Of a stretch of DNA of 64,000 nt, positions 59,150 to 64,000 are shown piece by piece. Positions within the stretch are counted from its first letter, which is position 1; each line of letters begins with the position of its first letter. The notes under the pieces are model-generated. The model was not told where the DNA came from. It saw nothing but the letters and a program-made list of their open reading frames with translations, and did no database searches. The translations under genes and the position numbers were made by a program. Origin of the DNA: Candidatus Pyrohabitans jungbluthii. Lineage in GTDB: Archaea > Hydrothermarchaeota > Hydrothermarchaeia > Hydrothermarchaeales > BMS3B. The stretch covers positions 13,113 through 77,112 of the forward strand of contig MTMD02000007.1 of the NCBI GenBank assembly GCA_002010065.2, given 5' to 3'.

Positions 59150-60242
59150 TCAACCTCAAGTATGCCTTATAACACGTTTCAGGTTTAAATCTGTCGAGGT
59201 GTTCTCGAGCAAACTGGAGTAGTGATTGAGCGAAGGATTTATCGCGCAAGAGCTTCAGTATGGCAGTTGCCATTTTCTCTGCATTTCCTACAGGAACCAG
59301 AAGCCCTCCTTTACCGTTCATCAGTATCTCTCTGGGTCCTGAAGGACAATCGGTGGAGACTACTGGCGTTCCGCATGCCAGCGCTTCGATTAGCACATTA
59401 GGTAAACCCTCATAACGAGAAGACAGCACAAAGAGCGAGGCCCGCGCCATATATTTATAAGGGTTGTCCACAAAGCCAGGCAGGTCTACATCCTCTCCTA
59501 TTCCCAACTCCTTCGCAAGTGCTTCTAGCTTTGGCCGCTCCTCGCCCTCTCCTAAAATTACCAGTCGACATTCAAGCTCCTTCCGCACTATCGCAAAGGC
59601 TCGTATAAGTGTTGCAAAATCCTTCTGATGGGTTAATCGCCCTACGCCCAATATAACCGGTGGTTCTCCAGGCTGAAACCAGGGGTGATTCAGAGGTTCC
59701 TGAGATTTTTCCAAAATAGAGTCGTCATAAGTCGGATTGTATATGACATGTATTCGTTGACGCATCCAGCCTAAAATACAGGCCAGATCTTCTGCGCCCC
59801 CCTCAGAGTTGGCCACTACAGCTTCAGCTTTCTGATAAAACCAACGTATTAATAGAGGTAGAACATATTCTCGAAAATTTCGTTTATTTGCAAATGCTTC
59901 TGATAACGCCAAGCGCTCTGTTATGATCAATTTTGTTTTAGCCCTTGAGAGCATACAAGCCCATATGCTTACAATGTTTGCATAGTGCTGAGCTGATATA
60001 AGGGCAGTTGGCTGTTCTTTTCGAAGATATGTGATCAACTTCGGAATAGCAGTAAGAGTGCGACGAGTATGCAAATTAACGACTCGTATCTCTGAAGGCA
60101 TTTGTTTAAGGAACGGTCCCCAAGGTTTTAACGTTATTATATCTACCGAATGCCCATCTTTTATGAACATCTGGCTTAAAATGAGTGTGGTGCGCTCAAC
60201 ACCGCCGTCTCCGAAATATGGGATGAAGAAGGCCACCTTCAT
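59121..60242 (-). CDS. Glycosyltransferase family 4 (C-terminal half identical to upstream gene)
   Basis: 373 aa. N-terminal VAFFIPYFGDGGVERTTLIL, acceptor half specific to this gene. From YNPTYDDSILEKSQEPLNHP onward the donor-binding half is identical to that of the gene upstream: GVGRLTHQKDFATLIRAFAI, LPGFVDNPYKYMARASLFVL, SSRYEGLPNVLIEALACGTP and STDCPSGPREILMNGKGGLL. Likely an N-acetyl-sugar or hexose transferase with the same nucleotide sugar as its twin but another acceptor. Overlaps neighbours by 29 and 4 nt. Confidence 0.94.
   Translation of the reverse strand: MKVAFFIPYFGDGGVERTTLILSQMFIKDGHSVDIITLKPWGPFLKQMPSEIRVVNLHTRRTLTAIPKLITYLRKEQPTALISAQHYANIVSIWACMLSRAKTKLIITERLALSEAFANKRNFREYVLPLLIRWFYQKAEAVVANSEGGAEDLACILGWMRQRIHVIYNPTYDDSILEKSQEPLNHPWFQPGEPPVILGVGRLTHQKDFATLIRAFAIVRKELECRLVILGEGEERPKLEALAKELGIGEDVDLPGFVDNPYKYMARASLFVLSSRYEGLPNVLIEALACGTPVVSTDCPSGPREILMNGKGGLLVPVGNAEKMATAILKLLRDKSFAQSLLQFAREHLDRFKPETCYKAYLRLIEDEQNKKP
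59172..59735. repeat. 564-bp direct repeat, copy 1
   Basis: Identical by line-by-line reading to 60281-60844, offset 1109 bp, same orientation. It spans the donor-binding half of a GT4 gene and ends abruptly at GTCATAAGTCGG, after which the two genes differ. Confidence 0.9.
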
Positions 60243-61399
60243 AATCTCTTTCCTTCTACAAGCATGATATACTTGCTAACACACGTTTCAGGTTTAAATC
60301 TGTCGAGGTGTTCTCGAGCAAACTGGAGTAGTGATTGAGCGAAGGATTTATCGCGCAAGAGCTTCAGTATGGCAGTTGCCATTTTCTCTGCATTTCCTAC
60401 AGGAACCAGAAGCCCTCCTTTACCGTTCATCAGTATCTCTCTGGGTCCTGAAGGACAATCGGTGGAGACTACTGGCGTTCCGCATGCCAGCGCTTCGATT
60501 AGCACATTAGGTAAACCCTCATAACGAGAAGACAGCACAAAGAGCGAGGCCCGCGCCATATATTTATAAGGGTTGTCCACAAAGCCAGGCAGGTCTACAT
60601 CCTCTCCTATTCCCAACTCCTTCGCAAGTGCTTCTAGCTTTGGCCGCTCCTCGCCCTCTCCTAAAATTACCAGTCGACATTCAAGCTCCTTCCGCACTAT
60701 CGCAAAGGCTCGTATAAGTGTTGCAAAATCCTTCTGATGGGTTAATCGCCCTACGCCCAATATAACCGGTGGTTCTCCAGGCTGAAACCAGGGGTGATTC
60801 AGAGGTTCCTGAGATTTTTCCAAAATAGAGTCGTCATAAGTCGGGTTATAGATAATGTGGATCTTCTGGACGGGCAGGTGGAGAATTCGTGCTAGGTCCT
60901 GTGCAGCTCCTTTTGAATTGGCTACAATGACATCCGCCCTTGGGTAGCTTAATCGCTTCAATAGGGGCACCAGTTTGGCAAGCAGACGCTTATCCTCAGC
61001 GATGGCTTTAGAAGGAGTGTTACTCTCTCGAACGATCAGGCGAGTTGTGGAACGGGCGAGCTTTTGAGCCCACACAGCGACGACGCTGGATTGAAATGAA
61101 ATTAACACTTCCGGCTGGGCCTGCCTTAAATAAGCGCTGAGTTTCGGGAGAGTGGTTAAAGAGATGCTCACGCGTGGGGGGACTAAACCCTTTAGACTGG
61201 GCATGCGCCGAGCCGAGCGTAAACTAATAATACGAACCGTTTCTGGCACCTGTTTCAGAAATTCATCCCGCGCATAAGCAAACAGAAGGTCCACACAATA
61301 GCCCTGCGTAACGAATGCTTTGAGCAGATTAACCAACGTACGTTCCACACCACCGCGCTCTAAGGAAGGGATAAAGAATGCTATACGCTTGCTCTTCAT
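60239..61399 (-). CDS. Glycosyltransferase family 4 (twin of the downstream gene)
   Basis: 386 aa. N-terminal RIAFFIPSLERGGVERTLVN and LISFQSSVVAVWAQKLARST; the C-terminal ~190 residues are identical to those of the next gene, the last few residues apart (KYIMLVEGKRL). The E-x7-E-type motif and nucleotide-binding glycine loop are intact. The pattern of divergent front and identical back indicates gene conversion or a recent partial duplication that swapped acceptor domains. Overlaps neighbours by 4 nt on both sides. Confidence 0.94.
   Translation of the reverse strand: MKSKRIAFFIPSLERGGVERTLVNLLKAFVTQGYCVDLLFAYARDEFLKQVPETVRIISLRSARRMPSLKGLVPPRVSISLTTLPKLSAYLRQAQPEVLISFQSSVVAVWAQKLARSTTRLIVRESNTPSKAIAEDKRLLAKLVPLLKRLSYPRADVIVANSKGAAQDLARILHLPVQKIHIIYNPTYDDSILEKSQEPLNHPWFQPGEPPVILGVGRLTHQKDFATLIRAFAIVRKELECRLVILGEGEERPKLEALAKELGIGEDVDLPGFVDNPYKYMARASLFVLSSRYEGLPNVLIEALACGTPVVSTDCPSGPREILMNGKGGLLVPVGNAEKMATAILKLLRDKSFAQSLLQFAREHLDRFKPETCVSKYIMLVEGKRL
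60281..60844. repeat. 564-bp direct repeat, copy 2
   Basis: Second copy of the segment at 59172-59735; see that entry for its limits. No insertion-sequence ends flank either copy. Confidence 0.9.
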
Positions 61400-62574
61400 A
61401 GCTTTTCCTCATTCAACTTTTCTAAAATCTTTTGCGCTCGCTGCTCCCATGTCCACTCATGTACCTGTTCAAAAGCTGCGTCAGCGAGTCGCTGAGACAA
61501 TTGAGGGTCATCCAAAAGACGCTGGATAGCCTGAGCTAAGGCAACAGGATCACCAGGCGGCACAAGGAGAGCGTTTCGTTCATGTTCTAACACTTCTCGT
61601 AGAGCTGGTAAATCTGAAGCCACTATTGGTCGCCTTGCTGCCATATATTCAAATAGCTTTAAAGGTGAAGAATGTTTAAAATGCTGGGCATCAACTCCTA
61701 ACTGCGGATGTGCAAGGACATCCGCCGCCTGCTGAAACACTGGCACTTCAGATGGGGGTACATGTCCCCAAAGCAAGACTTGTTCAAGTTGTTGTTCCTG
61801 AATAAAACTTCTCATTTGCAACTGCTCTTGTGGGCTCCCACCAACTAAGATCACTAAGGCGTTAGACAAATAGCGGCTACTCTCCGCTAAAACATAAACT
61901 CCTCTGCTGTGAAATAAACTTCCAGTATATACAATGAGAGGAACATCCTGCGGCAAGCCCAACAGCCTCCGAGCTTCTGCTTTTGTTAACGGCTTTTCAT
62001 AACTGCGCATATCTACTGCATCGGGGAGAACAATGATCTTTTGCTTGGGCACACCGGCTTTAAGTAAATCATACTTAAGCCCATGGGAGATCGTAACAAT
62101 TAATCTTAAAGCTGAAGCATGATTGAACGCACTTATAATACGACGTGATAGGGCTCCTACCCATTGATGGACTTCTAAAATCGTTGGATAACCTCTCCGA
62201 ATGAGTTGCCAAGCGACCATATATTCTCTGGTATAGTAAAGATCCGCTTTTGACCGAGAAGCTTGCATAGCGGCTGTTAAACCAAAAATAAAATTACTTA
62301 ATGTATAAAATGGACGAAATAAGTTTCTTCCTAAATAAGGCCCTAAAGGAAACAGGTCGAGATATGGCACCCTGCGAATCTCAAAGGGAGTTTGTATACC
62401 AAAGAATTCAAACGCATCCCTATGGTGAAGGTCTGGGTTGCTCTGAAACCTATAAGGATAGAAAAGGATTACATGGTTTCCAAGCCTAGCAAAAGCTTCG
62501 CACATTCGCATCACTTGGAGCCCATGGGCCCTTTCTGTTGGCATCCTCATGTTGGCGATATAGGCGATCTTCAT
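61396..62574 (-). CDS. Glycosyltransferase family 4
   Basis: 392 aa. IAYIANMRMPTERAHGLQVM at the N-terminus, YTREYMVAWQLIRRGYPTIL, LIVYTGSLFHSRGVYVLAES, VPVFQQAADVLAHPQLGVDA and SSPLKLFEYMAARRPIVASD followed by LPALREVLEHERNALLVPPG. A member of the GT4 group distinct from the three genes downstream. ATG is embedded in the stop of the truncated methyltransferase (4-nt overlap). Confidence 0.93.
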   Translation of the reverse strand: MKIAYIANMRMPTERAHGLQVMRMCEAFARLGNHVILFYPYRFQSNPDLHHRDAFEFFGIQTPFEIRRVPYLDLFPLGPYLGRNLFRPFYTLSNFIFGLTAAMQASRSKADLYYTREYMVAWQLIRRGYPTILEVHQWVGALSRRIISAFNHASALRLIVTISHGLKYDLLKAGVPKQKIIVLPDAVDMRSYEKPLTKAEARRLLGLPQDVPLIVYTGSLFHSRGVYVLAESSRYLSNALVILVGGSPQEQLQMRSFIQEQQLEQVLLWGHVPPSEVPVFQQAADVLAHPQLGVDAQHFKHSSPLKLFEYMAARRPIVASDLPALREVLEHERNALLVPPGDPVALAQAIQRLLDDPQLSQRLADAAFEQVHEWTWEQRAQKILEKLNEEKL

Positions 62575-62909
62575 AGCGCTTTCACCTTACACCGAACCAC
62601 ATAACCTGCAACCCCCAGTAGGGTTACAGTGGCAAAGGACCGGTCCTCAAAAGGCAATGGCAGTTGTGTCACATCAAGTGTGTAGGCTTCTATTCCTAGT
62701 TGCCTTGCTTTTTCTATGGCAACAGGAGATATGTCTACGACAATAATATTACGAAAACCATGAGCTTGAAGATTGGCAAAAATGCCATCACCTCCTCCAA
62801 TATCTAAAACAGGATCTTTTTTAACCATTTTCATCGCTTCTATGTGCCACCTTTGAATTCCAATGGGATGTTCTAACCATTTTTTGTTTTCAAAGTCACG
62901 AACTTGCAT
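62571..62909 (-). pseudogene. C-terminally truncated MetW-like methyltransferase
   Basis: 112 aa. QVRDFENKKWLEHPIGIQRW, SAM motif DPVLDIGGGDGIFANLQAHG and VDISPVAIEKARQLGIEAYT, then LPLPFEDRSFATVTLLGV. The usual LEH-x-x-x-P motif and the ~100-residue C-terminal half are missing; the frame ends with an unrelated AGYVVRCKVKAL and overlaps the next gene. Possibly an internal deletion that fused the start of this gene to the ribosome-binding region of the next. Could still fold partly, but is unlikely to be active. Confidence 0.7.
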
Positions 62910-63180
62910 AGCTATACCTACCTCTTATTCAACTAATCAGAACATCAAATTTAAGCCCTACTTTTCCATTTTAGGAAATAACTATTAAATAACTATTTTT
63001 TTAACTTAGACCTTTTAAGCACATCTTGTCGATTTTATAGGGGTCTCAAAATAGCAGATAGTATAATATCACGATTCAATAAAATTGCTATAATGACTTT
63101 TGAAAAGACCATAACCAAAGCAAGTAAATAGAGAAAGACGATGTATTGAAAATAGAAAAATAAAAGTGTCAAAATAAATG

Positions 63181-63423
63181 TCATGTCTTTTTTGCGATGC
63201 AAAGATAACCTAAAGCATATATTTCAGCAAGATTACTCCTACTAATCTTATTCATTGTTTTATCGTACAGTATGAAAATATATACAAATATGGCAAATAT
63301 AATTCTTGTAATAACACTCATATAAAAAATTTTAGATATTAAAGATAATGAGGCTGTAAATGGGCCAAATCCTAGCGGTATTATAGTTATCTCCGAAAAT
63401 CCTGAACTATTTAATAAGCTATT
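63181..63423 (-). pseudogene. C-terminal remnant of a SAM-dependent methyltransferase
   Basis: An 80-codon minus-strand frame with no start, bounded upstream by a stop: NSSGFSEITIIPLGFGPFTA, two hydrophobic segments, then NKISRSNLAEIYALGYLCIA-KKT. This is the usual C-terminal end of class I methyltransferases from polysaccharide clusters (G-F-x-E-I-x-x-I-P-L-G-x-G-P-F, closing with a Y-x-x-x-A-K-K strand). The SAM-binding half is absent. Confidence 0.65.
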
Positions 63424-63915
63424 TTAATTCTTTAATAATCACTCAATTTTTAATATAAATGTTTATGCCTTGATTACAATTCTCTTGTGGAAATGGAGTA
63501 TTTCCTCACAGCCTTGATGAACGCCGCTTTTTGAGAGTTCCTTGAGTATAAACCTCTAATAGCTATTTTGTCCATCTAGAATACCAAATTTTGGAGGATA
63601 CAGTGGAGACTCTTTCCAGTTTGACACTCTTGAAAAATACAGAGTGAAATATTTCATTGTACGCTTACCATACCTCTTTGTCTCCTACTACTTATACTAA
63701 AGTTAAATTTAGGGGCTATCTTTAGCGAATAGCACTAAGGAGGGAAATCTGGCACTTTACTATAACATATTACAATCTAATATAAAAGTTCGCAATAATT
63801 TCCAATGAAGCCCTAAGCAAAATCTTGTATCACCAATTGGTCAATGATATTAATACTAATGCCAGTAATTTTTATTGTGACAGAATTTTCCTAAGAGAGA
63901 ACTGTAAAAAATATC
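63424..63915. other. AT-rich gene-poor stretch
   Basis: About 490 bases with frequent stops in all frames. Minus-strand scraps such as RGLYSRNSQKAAFIKAVRKY (about 63490-63575) look protein-like but have no start and no recognised family. It follows the epimerase gene and holds decayed sequence; no terminator or RNA gene is evident. Confidence 0.4.
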
Positions 63916-64000
63916 TTAAACTCTTTTAGCAACTAATAAATTCCTAAACCACTCAATGGTTTTTACAAGACCCTCGTCGAGGTTGTATTTTGGGTTATAG
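63916..64000 (-). CDS. NAD-dependent sugar epimerase/dehydratase, C-terminal end (partial)
   Basis: Only the last 27 codons are in the window: YNPKYNLDEGLVKTIEWFRN LLVAKRV. The G/Y-x-P-x-x-x-L-x-E-G-L-x-x-T-I-x-W-x pattern is the standard C-terminus of extended short-chain dehydrogenases acting on nucleotide sugars (UDP-glucose 4-epimerase, dTDP-glucose dehydratase). It fits the glycan island, supplying activated sugars. Specificity cannot be judged from the tail. Confidence 0.75.
   Translation of the reverse strand, partial: YNPKYNLDEGLVKTIEWFRNLLVAKRV

Noticed and set aside
1-64000. tRNA, rRNA, CRISPR arrays, complete insertion sequences
   Set aside because: No T-loop/acceptor combinations, rRNA-like blocks, regularly spaced repeats or transposase genes with terminal repeats were seen on reading both strands; a covariance-model scan could still find a tRNA missed by eye.

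Overview
The window is archaeal chromosome, most likely from a euryarchaeote related to dissimilatory sulfite/sulfate reducers (Archaeoglobi-like). Archaeal markers are a thermosome subunit, Orc1/Cdc6, geranylgeranyl-diphosphate synthase, a class II HMG-CoA reductase, the archaeal pantoate kinase/phosphopantothenate synthetase route to CoA, Trm56, Tsr3, an HTH_10 regulator, TATA boxes about 25-30 nt ahead of starts (several leaderless), and surface proteins with PGF-pre-PGF and CGP-CTERM features. DsrA and DsrB with all cysteine ligands in place indicate sulfite reduction. Species assignment is inference; the gene content fits an uncultivated, probably thermophilic lineage.

Region 0-9 kb: end of a thioredoxin-reductase-like flavoprotein, an HTH_10 regulator, and a two-gene surface-layer-type operon (a 1943-aa exported Ig-like protein plus a CGP-CTERM partner). 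8.8-14 kb: thiI, then a copper locus (AsnC-TRASH regulator, YHS protein, thioredoxin, CopA, small ORF). 14-20 kb: CoA-binding protein, CoA biosynthesis operon (coaBC, pantoate kinase, DUF502, phosphopantothenate synthetase), a GTPBP1-like GTPase and Tsr3. 20-24.3 kb: a six-gene sulfur-carrier operon (threonine-synthase-like PLP enzyme, MoaD-like, YkgJ-like, ThiF/MoeB-like, TusA-like, DUF169). 24.3-30.7 kb: two ferredoxins, dsrAB, and a divergent operon with an unknown protein, a glutamyl-tRNA-reductase paralogue lacking the catalytic cysteine and two small similar proteins, followed by a radical SAM/SPASM enzyme. 30.7-47.4 kb: housekeeping genes (thermosome, HMG-CoA reductase, amidohydrolase, GGPP synthase, Cdc6, Trm56, ATP-grasp, PheA, methanogenesis marker 12, isopropylmalate dehydrogenase family, MutL) interspersed with toxin-antitoxin loci (HicAB, VapBC, a broken RelE) and gene remnants.

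From about 47.4 kb to the end lies a surface-glycan island, all on the minus strand. It opens with decayed genes (DUF2283, ribbon-helix-helix) and then holds a very AT-rich block (flippase, type I phosphodiesterase, frameshifted methyltransferase, glycosyltransferase, methyltransferase) followed by a less AT-rich block (GT2, O-antigen ligase-like polymerase, GT2, four GT4 genes, truncated methyltransferase), remnants and the tail of an NAD-dependent sugar epimerase. Two neighbouring GT4 genes share an identical 564-bp segment. The island could build the glycans carried by the many N-glycosylation sequons of the large surface protein at the start of the window.

Most notable: the dsrAB divergent operon with its Cys-less GluTR paralogue and structured leader; the sulfur-carrier operon with a palindromic operator candidate; a dispersed hairpin-plus-GGGYAAC element seen at four places; a leaderless 48-aa membrane protein; and a candidate replication origin next to cdc6. 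No tRNA, rRNA, CRISPR array or complete insertion sequence was found.
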